Assembly (NCBI GenBank): GCA_017628935.1 | Contig: JAGBYC010000044.1 | Coordinates: forward strand, 1 to 8,448 | Length of the DNA stretch: 8,448 nt | Direction of reading: 5' to 3' | DNA from: Clostridia bacterium | GTDB taxonomy: Bacteria; Bacillota; Clostridia; Christensenellales; Borkfalkiaceae | Shown here: positions 1 through 6,554 of the stretch, piece by piece | Position numbering within the stretch: the stretch's first letter is position 1 | Layout of the letters: each line of letters opens with the position of its first letter | Made by a program: the position numbers and the translations under genes | The notes under the pieces: generated by a model | What the model was told of the DNA's origin: nothing | Databases searched by the model: none | What the model saw: the letters and a program-made list of their open reading frames with translations, nothing else

Positions 1-30
1 GCCTTCTTCAATTGTGGTTATTTTTGACAT
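1..30 (-). CDS. 5' end of an unidentified gene (partial, runs off the left edge)
   Basis: An ATG at 30-28 opens a minus-strand frame that reads MSKITTIEEG before the window ends. The start is supported by an AAGGGG Shine-Dalgarno sequence at 38-43, seven bases upstream, and by a near-consensus promoter at 87-115. Ten residues are too few to identify the product. It is transcribed away from the tRNA-Leu gene and is separated from it by that gene's terminator, so it is probably an independent unit. Confidence 0.6.
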   Translation of the reverse strand, partial: MSKITTIEEG

Positions 31-86
31 AATTTAACCCCTTAAAATTTTAAAATAAACATCAAAACTGCCTATTTATCGTGCAA

Positions 87-115
87 ATTATAACATACAT
101 ATTTTAAATAGTCAA
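87..115 (-). promoter_or_regulatory. Sigma-A-type promoter with extended -10
   Basis: On the minus strand, TTGACT (110-115) is followed by exactly 17 bases and then TATAAT (87-92). A TG dinucleotide (94-95) one base before the -10 box makes it an extended -10. The expected start of transcription is near position 80, giving a leader of about 50 bases before the ATG at 30. It drives the partial gene at the left edge. Confidence 0.85.
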
Positions 116-149
116 TACCTTTTAAAAACTATACTACGCTTTTTACAGT

Positions 150-182
150 ATATAAAAACCTTGTTTTTTTAAACAAGGTTTT
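150..182 (-). terminator. Rho-independent terminator of the tRNA-Leu gene
   Basis: A perfect 12-bp inverted repeat has AAAACCTTGTTT at 155-166 and its complement at 171-182, around a 4-base loop. Read on the minus strand, the second arm ends in a run of U and continues U-rich. The hairpin begins on the last base of the encoded CCA end of the tRNA, so transcription stops immediately after it. Because the arms are A/T-flanked on both sides it could also work weakly on the plus strand. Confidence 0.85.
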
Positions 183-263
183 GGTGCGGGAGATGAGATT
201 TGAACTCACACGGTTGCCCATAGGCGTCTGAAACCTACGCGTCTGCCATTCCGCCACCCCCAC
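182..263 (-). tRNA. tRNA-Leu, anticodon CAG
   Basis: The minus-strand sequence folds as a class II tRNA. The acceptor arm GTGGGGG pairs with CTCCCGC (two G-U wobbles). A TGGCGGAAT block gives U8 and a three-pair D stem. The anticodon stem TAGGT/GCCTA carries loop TTCAGAC, with anticodon CAG at 230-228, which reads the leucine codon CUG. A compact variable arm of about 11 bases is followed by a TTCAAAT T-loop. The 3' CCA is encoded (184-182). Total length is 82 bases, slightly short for a leucine tRNA because of the small variable arm. It lies 24 bp after the stop of the esterase-like gene. I see no clear promoter of its own, so it may be transcribed by read-through from the operon. Confidence 0.93.
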
Positions 264-266
264 GCA

Positions 267-286
267 TAAAACGGCAGTTGCCGTCT
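267..286 (-). terminator. Weak hairpin terminator or processing hairpin after the operon
   Basis: Directly after the stop codon of the esterase-like gene, the minus strand reads AGACGGC-AACT-GCCGTTTT. This is a seven-pair stem with one G-U pair, followed by four U and then A. The U tract is short and the tRNA begins only four bases later. The hairpin may therefore terminate only part of the transcripts, or mark where the tRNA precursor is cut out. Confidence 0.45.
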
Positions 287-287
287 A

Positions 288-1142
288 TTAGTCTTTAATT
301 TTAAAACCACGTTCGTAAAGCCACGATATAGACATTTCTAACCATTTAACGTAGTCGCTACTAATTTCTAATTTTTGATAGTAAAAATCGCCGTAAACTT
401 CGGAAGTGCCAAGCGATAAACCGTGAGGACCTTTTTCAAAAATATGAAGTTCATACGGAACGCCTATACTTTCGTACGCGTCGGCTAAAACTTTGCTGTT
501 TTTAACTGGAACAGACGGGTCGTTTTCAGTATGAAAAATAAATACAGGCGCACTATTTAACTTAACGCATTTTTCAATAGAAAGCGAACGCTTTAATTCT
601 TCGTTATCGCCACAAAGGTTACTAAAAGTACCTTCGTGCGTTTTTTCAATGCACTTACTAATAACTGGATACCCTAAAAGTATCGCGTCTGGACGGCAAA
701 GGTTTGCCCTTTCTTTAAGGGCGTTTACTACGACGTTGCTATCAAACAAATTACCTACGCTTGCGCAAAGGTGTCCACCGGCAGAAAAGCCTATACAAGC
801 AATATTGTCAGCGTTAACGCCTAACTGTTTAGCGTTTTCACGAATATACGCAACAGCCATACAGCCCTCAATTAAAGCCGTTGGATATTTTGCAGGATAA
901 ATAGCGTATTGTAAAGTAAACGCGTTGTAATCGTTAGCGTAAAACTTAATTGCTACAACTTCATTTTCACGGTCGCTACGAAAACTATACGCGCCACCCG
1001 GCATAACAACCATAGCAGGATACGTGCGATTTAAGTTGATTTCAGGCGAATTTTCGTGCAAATAACAATTTAAATACCCCTCACCGTGCTCTGGACGGAT
1101 TAAACCAAAATATTTATAAAGGTCAACTTTAGTAATTTTCAT
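288..1142 (-). CDS. Alpha/beta hydrolase, acetyl-esterase-like (BD-FAE / Aes type)
   Basis: This is a predicted cytoplasmic serine hydrolase of 284 residues; there is no signal peptide. The fold is recognisable from its motifs in order: an oxyanion-hole PGGAY at 48-52, a nucleophile elbow GFSAGG with Ser120 at 118-123, a likely catalytic Asp208 in HTENDPSVP, and the catalytic His240 in GPHGLSLG. The complete Ser-Asp-His triad suggests an active enzyme. The layout matches small esterases that remove acetyl or similar ester groups from sugars or small molecules, but the substrate cannot be read from sequence. The gene is last in the minus-strand operon, 15 bp after trmB. It starts with ATG after an AGGAA ribosome site eight bases upstream. 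It is not a usual partner of trmB or era, so its place here is probably incidental. A peptidase of the prolyl oligopeptidase superfamily is a less likely alternative. Confidence 0.8.
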   Translation of the reverse strand: MKITKVDLYKYFGLIRPEHGEGYLNCYLHENSPEINLNRTYPAMVVMPGGAYSFRSDRENEVVAIKFYANDYNAFTLQYAIYPAKYPTALIEGCMAVAYIRENAKQLGVNADNIACIGFSAGGHLCASVGNLFDSNVVVNALKERANLCRPDAILLGYPVISKCIEKTHEGTFSNLCGDNEELKRSLSIEKCVKLNSAPVFIFHTENDPSVPVKNSKVLADAYESIGVPYELHIFEKGPHGLSLGTSEVYGDFYYQKLEISSDYVKWLEMSISWLYERGFKIKD

Positions 1143-1157
1143 ACGTTAAATTCCTAA

Positions 1158-1835
1158 TTATTCGCTTACGCTTGCAACAAGCCTATTTATCTTCATTCCT
1201 TGTGATACGAATTTTTGCTCGTATTCGGTGGCGATATTGCCGTCTAAATACTCACTATTATAAAGGTCACGCGTTACGCAAGTTACGTCAAAGCCGTTTT
1301 CGGCAAGCGAATTAACGCTGTATTCAAAAAAGCCGTTGTTATCAGTTTTAAGATATATTTTTGCGCCCTTTTTCATAACGTTTTTATAAATATTTAAAAA
1401 GTATTTATAAGTTAAACGGTGATTTTCATATTGTTTTTTAGGATACGGGCAAGAAAAGTTTAAGTAAATTCCACTAATAGTATCGCTACTTAAATAAAAC
1501 TGCAACAACTCTGCACCCATATTGAAAAATCTAACGTTAGGTAAATTTTTACGCTTAGCCATTTCGCCAGCCATAACTATAACGTTTTCTAAAACTTCAA
1601 CGCCTATATAATTAACGTTAGGATTTTTGATAGCCGTTTCAGTAATAAACGTGCCCTTACCACAGCCTATTTCTAAGCACACGGGGTTATCGTTACCAAA
1701 AATTTCGGCTAAATTAAGTATGTTATACCTTTCGCTTTCAGGAAGACGAAAACGCTTAGTGCTTTCACTTAAAATTATGTAATCTTTAACGTTTTCAAGC
1801 CTTGACGAAAGGTTCTTTTTTTTACGCATTCTCAT
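1158..1835 (-). CDS. trmB: tRNA (guanine-N7-)-methyltransferase TrmB, with divergent catalytic motif
   Basis: TrmB transfers a methyl group from S-adenosylmethionine to N7 of G46 in the tRNA variable loop. The protein has 225 residues, normal for the family. It shows the SAM-binding motif EIGCGKG at 55-61, GVE at 78-80 at the end of the next strand, TDN at 164-166, and the C-terminal TEYEQKF at 203-209. The family hallmark, usually close to FSDPWPKKRHxKRRL, reads FSCPYPKKQYENHRL at 127-141. Asp is replaced by Cys129, Trp by Tyr131 and His by Tyr136. The codons at these positions read cleanly, so this is not a frameshift. Overall architecture supports TrmB, but activity on G46 is uncertain. 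It starts with ATG 12 bp after the era stop. A second ATG two codons downstream is an alternative start. The ribosome site is weak (GGTG), fitting coupling to era. Confidence 0.88.
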   Translation of the reverse strand: MRMRKKKNLSSRLENVKDYIILSESTKRFRLPESERYNILNLAEIFGNDNPVCLEIGCGKGTFITETAIKNPNVNYIGVEVLENVIVMAGEMAKRKNLPNVRFFNMGAELLQFYLSSDTISGIYLNFSCPYPKKQYENHRLTYKYFLNIYKNVMKKGAKIYLKTDNNGFFEYSVNSLAENGFDVTCVTRDLYNSEYLDGNIATEYEQKFVSQGMKINRLVASVSE

Positions 1836-1847
1836 AATAACACCAAA

Positions 1848-2741
1848 TTAAATAAACTCGTCAGTTTTGCCGTAGCCGTAACTTTGAAGCAAACTTTCTT
1901 TATCACGCCAGCCTTCTTTAACTTTAACAAAGGTAGTTAAAAACACCTTTTTGCCAAGGAATTTTTCCATACTTTCACGCGCGAAAGAACTAACTTCTTT
2001 AATTTTTGCGCCTTGCTTACCTATTAAAATAGATTTGTGGTTTTGCTTTTCACAAATAATATCAAGGTTAATTTCGTAAACGCCCGAATCGTTAAGTTCA
2101 AATTCGTTTATAACTATGGCTACGCCGTGAGGAATTTCTTTATCAAACTTAAGCAAAATTTTTTCACGCATTATTTCGGCAATCATAAATTTTTCTGACT
2201 TATCAGAAACAACGTTTTTATCAAAAATTTCGCTACCGGTAGGCAAGTAATTTACTATTAAATTAGTAAGTTCTTTTACGTTGCGCCCCTTTCTTGCAGA
2301 AATAGGTATAATTTCACTAACCCCGTCAATTTCAGCAATTTTTGTAAGCGCTAAAGGTATATTTTCTTTTTGCATAATGTCTATTTTAGACATTGCTACA
2401 ATTACCGGCGCGTTACCTATAACGCTTTTTAAAAGGTCTAAGTCTTCGTCGCTAACGCCACTATGACAGTCCATTACAAACAATACAACGTCAACGTCTT
2501 TAGCAGTTTGACGTGCCGTTTTTTGCATTTTTTTATTAAGTTCGGTTCTTGCTTTGTAAAAACCTGGCGTATCTTCAAACACAATTTGATAGTTATTAGT
2601 AGTTAAAACGCCTAAAATTCTATCACGCGTTGTTTGTGGTTTTGGTGAAACGATAGCCACCTTTTCGCCTACAAGAACGTTTATTAAAGTTGATTTACCC
2701 GCGTTGGCTCTACCAACTACGGCAACCGTACCACTTTTCAT
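1848..2741 (-). CDS. era: GTPase Era, 16S rRNA-binding ribosome assembly factor
   Basis: Era is an essential GTPase that binds the 3' end of 16S rRNA and helps mature the small ribosomal subunit. At 297 residues it has the standard length. The GTPase domain shows G1 GRANAGKST (10-18), the switch I block PQTTRDRI (35-42), G3 DTPGF (57-61), a G4 that reads SKID (118-121), and G5 SAR (148-150). The C-terminal KH domain covers roughly 185-290 and includes PHGVAIV and the GxxG loop GKQG (241-244). The G4 Asn that contacts guanine is Ser118, and the usual Pro of G1 is Ala12; both are unusual but conservative. The ATG overlaps the stop of ybeY by four bases (ATGA) and has an AAAGG ribosome site seven bases upstream, which indicates translational coupling. 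Era and YbeY act in the same 16S maturation step. Confidence 0.96.
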   Translation of the reverse strand: MKSGTVAVVGRANAGKSTLINVLVGEKVAIVSPKPQTTRDRILGVLTTNNYQIVFEDTPGFYKARTELNKKMQKTARQTAKDVDVVLFVMDCHSGVSDEDLDLLKSVIGNAPVIVAMSKIDIMQKENIPLALTKIAEIDGVSEIIPISARKGRNVKELTNLIVNYLPTGSEIFDKNVVSDKSEKFMIAEIMREKILLKFDKEIPHGVAIVINEFELNDSGVYEINLDIICEKQNHKSILIGKQGAKIKEVSSFARESMEKFLGKKVFLTTFVKVKEGWRDKESLLQSYGYGKTDEFI

Positions 2742-3217
2742 CTAAGTACCTTTATTCCTTGCATAATTTCTTCTTCTAACGCGCGCATTTCAGCCTTTTC
2801 GCCATCTACCATATGGTCGTACCCCATAAGATGAAGTAAACCGTGGCAAATTAAATAAGTAATTTCACGCGTTACCGTGTGCCCGTATTCTTCGGCTTGT
2901 TCGCTTGCCCTTTTTTCGCAAACGGCAATACTACCGATAAATACGTTTTTACCATCTTCAGTTAAATCAAGTGGAAAATCTTTAGCGCGTACAACCTTGC
3001 CTTTAATACCGTCAAGGGTAGGAAACGACAATACGTCAGTTACCTTATCAACACCCCTATACTCACGATTAAGACGCTGTATTTCTTTTTCATCAACGTA
3101 TGAAAGTTCTGCTAAAAGCCCTTCTTCTTGCCCTAAAACTTCGTATAATTTTTTTGAAAGTTTTAAAAGGTCAACGTCGGCACGCTTGTCACCTGACACT
3201 ATAAGTTTTTTAGCCAT
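2738..3217 (-). CDS. ybeY: Endoribonuclease YbeY (rRNA maturation factor)
   Basis: YbeY is a zinc metallo-endoribonuclease involved in 16S rRNA 3'-end maturation and ribosome quality control. From the chosen start it has 159 residues, the usual length. The zinc site HGLLHLMGYDH carries His125, His129 and His135, matching the family H-x3-H-x5-H pattern. The upstream signature NREYRGVDKVTDVLSFP holds the conserved Arg54 and the TDVLSFP strand. I chose the ATG at 3217 (MAKKLIVSG) rather than an upstream GTG at 3268, because that GTG would add 17 non-family residues and a 59-base overlap with the preceding gene. The chosen start overlaps the preceding stop by eight bases and follows a GGGCGG site five bases upstream. 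Its stop overlaps the era start. dgkA and cdd, frequent neighbours here, are missing. Confidence 0.94.
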   Translation of the reverse strand: MAKKLIVSGDKRADVDLLKLSKKLYEVLGQEEGLLAELSYVDEKEIQRLNREYRGVDKVTDVLSFPTLDGIKGKVVRAKDFPLDLTEDGKNVFIGSIAVCEKRASEQAEEYGHTVTREITYLICHGLLHLMGYDHMVDGEKAEMRALEEEIMQGIKVLR

Positions 3218-4682
3218 TTTTACCGCCCATTTTAAGTTTAGGATATTTAACGCGTTCGTGGTATACACCTGCTAAAACGTTAGTAATTGTATGACGAATT
3301 ATATCAAGCTCACGCAACGTAATGTTACATTCAGTAAACTGGTCTAAATCCATACGCTCTTCAATAATTTCTTTAACAGCCTTATCAACGTTTTCGTGCG
3401 AACGGTTGCTAATTGTACGAACTTTTGCCTCAGACGCGTCACAAATCATAATAATAGCGTTAATTTTAGTTTGTGGCTTAGGTCCGTAATAACAGTAGTT
3501 TTCAATGTCAAGGTCGCCGTCTGTTAACTTTCTTGCCTTAGCGTAGAAATATCTAATAGGCGTTGTGCCGTGATGTTGTTCGGCAGCGTCTGCTAACACT
3601 TCAGGTAAACGGTGCTTACGAATAAGCGACGCACCGTCACGAACGTGACCACGTAAAATATCAGTTGAAAGTTCTGGCGTAAGTTCGTTGTGTGGGTTAT
3701 GCCCTTGTTGGTTTTCGGTAAAGTAATTAGGGTTATTCATTTTACCGATATCGTGATAGTACGTGCAAGCACGGGCAAGTAACGGATTTTCGCCTATTGC
3801 CGTAGCGCACGATTCTACTATCGTTGCAACTTGAACGGTGTGTTGGAAAGTTCCTGGTGCACGCGTTTGAAGTTGTTTTATAAGTTTTGCTTTATGGTCG
3901 GCAAGTTCAGTTAAACGGAAGTTAGTTAACGCACGGAAAATTCTTTCCATAAACGGAAGTAATAACATCATAATACCGTCTGCCAAAAGACCACTTGCTA
4001 ACGCTGAAAGCGTAACGTCAAGTAAAACCTTTAAGTCGGTAGTAAATTCTAAACAAATTGCGCTTATAATTACTGGCACTGAAACAACAAAACCCATTAA
4101 TAAAACTTTAATACGACTACCTTCACCATCAATAAAGAACACGGCAGTAGTACCCGAAATAAAGTTAATAATAAGCGAAATAACCATATGGCTATCGTAT
4201 TCGAATAACAGCGAACCGTTGCGCGCCGTAACGAAGTCAATTAAAAGCATAAAAATACAAAATACGCTGTTATTAAATATAGCCGAACGCCTGTCCGTAA
4301 GTAATAACGAAAGTAAAGCGCAGAATGCAAACGGACGCGCGTACGTTTTTAATAAGCCTATGCCGTAACAAATAAGTGCCGAAACGGCAAAAATAGTTGT
4401 AAGCATAAAAATATTGCTTGGTTTTTCAATGAATTCGCGTTTTTCAGAGTAATAATAAACGTAAGTTACCACCGTTAATAAAAGCACGGTTAAAACACAG
4501 TAAGCACCGTAAACTAAGTTTTCTTCTTTACTAAAAAACTCTTCAATGCCACCGTCAACGAAATTAAGTAAAACCACGCCGAATAATACGGCAACTAAAA
4601 TTACCGTATGAACGAAAAACGAAAATACAGCCGTTAAATGATTTTTAATAGACCATTTGTCTTTTTTATCGTGTGTGCTCAT
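3210..4682 (-). CDS. PgpH/YqfF-type membrane HD-domain phosphohydrolase, lacking the extracellular domain
   Basis: PgpH-type proteins are membrane phosphodiesterases that degrade the second messenger cyclic di-AMP. The cytoplasmic HD domain here is complete. It has His281 in PGTFQHT, the HD pair His310-Asp311 in YYHDIGK, His346, His370-His371 in EQHHGTT, and Asp415 in DASEA. Before it lie about eight hydrophobic segments, near 17-41, 55-78, 90-112, 115-129, 135-152, 165-185, 191-212 and 222-246. The protein has 490 residues, whereas characterised members have roughly 700. The missing part is the large extracellular 7TMR-HDED region, which normally sits between the first membrane helix and the other seven; only about 13 residues remain there. 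Start: ATG at 4682 after AAAGGAG, with its A as the last base of the phoH stop (TAATG). It shares the family's usual location between phoH and ybeY. Substrate assignment is inferred from family. Confidence 0.9.
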   Translation of the reverse strand: MSTHDKKDKWSIKNHLTAVFSFFVHTVILVAVLFGVVLLNFVDGGIEEFFSKEENLVYGAYCVLTVLLLTVVTYVYYYSEKREFIEKPSNIFMLTTIFAVSALICYGIGLLKTYARPFAFCALLSLLLTDRRSAIFNNSVFCIFMLLIDFVTARNGSLLFEYDSHMVISLIINFISGTTAVFFIDGEGSRIKVLLMGFVVSVPVIISAICLEFTTDLKVLLDVTLSALASGLLADGIMMLLLPFMERIFRALTNFRLTELADHKAKLIKQLQTRAPGTFQHTVQVATIVESCATAIGENPLLARACTYYHDIGKMNNPNYFTENQQGHNPHNELTPELSTDILRGHVRDGASLIRKHRLPEVLADAAEQHHGTTPIRYFYAKARKLTDGDLDIENYCYYGPKPQTKINAIIMICDASEAKVRTISNRSHENVDKAVKEIIEERMDLDQFTECNITLRELDIIRHTITNVLAGVYHERVKYPKLKMGGKNG

Positions 4683-5650
4683 TATTCTCCTTTATTTTTG
4701 CGTTCGCTTTCTGCGTACGCTTTAACTATTTGTGCTACTAACGGGTGACGAACAACGTCTTTATAAGTAAGATTTACCGTTTCAACCCCGTCGATATTTT
4801 TTAAAATTGACACTGCGTGTTTAAGACCACTTTTTTTGCCGGCAGGCAAGTCAATTTGAGTAACGTCGCCAGTAATTACCATACGGCTACCCTCACCCAT
4901 ACGCGTTAAAAACATCTTCATTTGTTCGGTAGTGGTGTTTTGCGCTTCGTCTAAAATAATAAAACTGTGCGATAACGTTCTACCTCGCATATACGCTAAC
5001 GGCGCAATTTCAATTACGCCCCTTTCAAGATGTTTTAAGTACGCTTCTAACCCGAACATTTCTTGCAACGCGTCGTATAACGGGCGAAGATACGGGTCAA
5101 CCTTAGTTTGTAAGTCGCCTGGTAAAAAGCCAAGTTTTTCGCCAGCCTCAACTGCAGGACGGGTTAAAATTATTTTTTCAACTTCTTTATTTTTATACGC
5201 AGTTACAGCAAGCGCCACGGCAAGATACGTTTTACCAGTACCGGCAGGGCCTACGCCAAAAACAACGGTGTTTTTATTGATGGCGTCAACGTATTTTTTT
5301 TGACCTACCGTTTTACATTTAATTTGCTTACCGCGTGAAGTTACTGCAACAACGTCTGAAACTACTTTTTCAAGCCCGTCAACGCTACCACTTTTAGCAA
5401 GTTCAATGCAATATATTACGCTTGATTTGTTTATACTTTCGCCAAGAGCAATAATGTCTGCAAGTTTTAAAATTACCTTTTCGGCAACAATTACGTCTTG
5501 CTCTATGCCCGTGATAAGAATTCCACCTTCGTCAACGTAACAAACGGTATTAGTTTCACTTGAAATAAAATTTAAGTTTTCATCGTACACGCCTAAAAGT
5601 TCGGCCAATACGTTGCTATTTAGTTTTACAACCTTTTTAATTTGAGACAA
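4682..5650 (-). CDS. phoH: PhoH family ATPase (PhoH-like protein)
   Basis: This is a cytoplasmic P-loop ATPase of the PhoH/YbeZ family, related to superfamily 1 helicase cores and linked to RNA metabolism. It is a regular genomic partner of ybeY. From the chosen TTG start it has 322 residues, typical of the family. An N-terminal KH-like region covers about 1-105. Walker A GPAGTGKT is at 134-141, LTRPAVEAGE follows at 162-171, Walker B is FIILDEAQN with Asp234-Glu235, and a sensor-type TGD is at 260-262. The start was set at TTG 5650 because GGAGG (5660-5656) lies five bases before it. A TTG at 5662 in the same frame would put that ribosome site inside the gene. The previous gene ends one base upstream and the next begins on its stop codon. 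The biochemical role remains poorly defined in the family. Confidence 0.94.
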   Translation of the reverse strand: MSQIKKVVKLNSNVLAELLGVYDENLNFISSETNTVCYVDEGGILITGIEQDVIVAEKVILKLADIIALGESINKSSVIYCIELAKSGSVDGLEKVVSDVVAVTSRGKQIKCKTVGQKKYVDAINKNTVVFGVGPAGTGKTYLAVALAVTAYKNKEVEKIILTRPAVEAGEKLGFLPGDLQTKVDPYLRPLYDALQEMFGLEAYLKHLERGVIEIAPLAYMRGRTLSHSFIILDEAQNTTTEQMKMFLTRMGEGSRMVITGDVTQIDLPAGKKSGLKHAVSILKNIDGVETVNLTYKDVVRHPLVAQIVKAYAESERKNKGE

Positions 5651-5660
5651 TTTATCCTCC
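5651..5660 (-). promoter_or_regulatory. Ribosome binding site that fixes the TTG start of phoH
   Basis: GGAGG (5660-5656) followed by ATAAA precedes TTG at 5650. The same bases encode the last Gly-Gly codons and stop of yqfD (GGAGGATAA), so the site sits entirely within the end of the upstream gene. The arrangement favours re-initiation by ribosomes finishing yqfD. Confidence 0.75.
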
Positions 5661-6554
5661 AACGTACGTTCTTCTAACGGTTAACGTAACTTCGTAGCCG
5701 TTATTAGTTTTATCGCACCTTTTTTCTACCACTTCGTTTTGAGATAAAAACGTGGCTTTTAATATAGCCTGATTTTCAATAGCGGTTGAAAAAATTTTAC
5801 TTTCATAAAAATATTTTTCAGTAGTTAGCACGGTTACCACGCCTAATACCGACGACGAATATTTTTCATCTTCTCCACTTATAGTGTACGCACCTATTAA
5901 AACTGCGCCTTTTTTAACTTCACTACCAACGCTTACTTCTGCCGTGCCACGAAGAACTTTTACACTTTCAACAACACCGTCTACGTCACAAACTAACGAC
6001 GTGGTTAACGGATTAACTATCGTGGCGTTGCCATTACCTAATTCCGTGTTAATAACTAAGGCGTTACCACGCTTATACACACTTACGAATTTTAAATTTT
6101 CGTTGCTTTTTAGTAAGGTTTGGGCTAAGGCATTATAATTTATATCGCTAAATTTTGACCACTTGTCTACCCCGTAGTTTTTAATTACTTGGCTAAGTTC
6201 GTTTTTTATAACTTTGCCAGAGCCTTCAAACTTAAAGCCGAAAACGTATCCGTCAAGCAAAACGCAAAGGGTTATGAACACAATAAGCGCAACGGTTAAG
6301 GCAACGTTTTTTATCGCGTACGCGATAGGAGATAATACCCCTAAGTAGCCTTTTACTTTTGTATTATAACACATATTTTTGCAAATAGCAAAAAATTTCG
6401 ATAATTCGTTATAATCTATAACGAAAATACTTGAAGTTTTATTTACTACTTTAATTTTATATATCGTTACGCCCTTTCTTCTTACGAGTTCAGGAAGATA
6501 CTGTATGCGCTTGCCACTAACCAAAATTTTAATTTTTAACGCGCCCTTTTTCAT
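5652..6554 (-). CDS. yqfD: Sporulation protein YqfD family
   Basis: This is a YqfD-type protein, a conserved product of spore-forming Bacillota that acts at the membrane during sporulation. It has 300 residues, about 100 fewer than Bacillus YqfD. The N-terminal 80 residues are cytoplasmic, followed by one membrane helix at about 83-101 and an external part. That part contains an FEGSGKV segment near 109 and a lipoyl/HlyD-like block DGVVESVKVLRGTAEVSVG at 192-210 followed by VKKGAVLIGA, which is the most recognisable family feature. The C-terminal end (EVTLTVRRTYVGG) is shorter than usual. The ATG overlaps the stop of yqfC by four bases (ATGA) and is preceded by GGTGG. Assignment rests on the block motif, topology and the yqfC-yqfD-phoH order, which together are strong. 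Confidence 0.88.
   Translation of the reverse strand: MKKGALKIKILVSGKRIQYLPELVRRKGVTIYKIKVVNKTSSIFVIDYNELSKFFAICKNMCYNTKVKGYLGVLSPIAYAIKNVALTVALIVFITLCVLLDGYVFGFKFEGSGKVIKNELSQVIKNYGVDKWSKFSDINYNALAQTLLKSNENLKFVSVYKRGNALVINTELGNGNATIVNPLTTSLVCDVDGVVESVKVLRGTAEVSVGSEVKKGAVLIGAYTISGEDEKYSSSVLGVVTVLTTEKYFYESKIFSTAIENQAILKATFLSQNEVVEKRCDKTNNGYEVTLTVRRTYVGG

Noticed and set aside
291..335. Possible promoter for tRNA-Leu (TAAAAT as -10 near 299-304)
   Set aside because: The only -35 candidate at a suitable distance (TCGTGG) is poor, so I did not list it as a feature.
649..900. Plus-strand open frame of 83 codons inside the esterase-like gene
   Set aside because: It is a shadow of the real minus-strand gene, whose catalytic triad is intact; it has no ribosome site or motif.
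3218..3268. Longer ybeY starting at GTG 3268
   Set aside because: It adds 17 residues not typical of the family and deepens the overlap with the upstream gene. The ATG at 3217 has a ribosome site and gives the usual length.
2877..3275. Plus-strand open frame of 132 codons
   Set aside because: It lies antisense to ybeY and the end of the HD gene, both with intact family motifs. Its own translation shows no recognisable motif.
4932..5303. Plus-strand open frame of 123 codons
   Set aside because: It is antisense to the Walker A and B region of phoH and shows only low-complexity translation.
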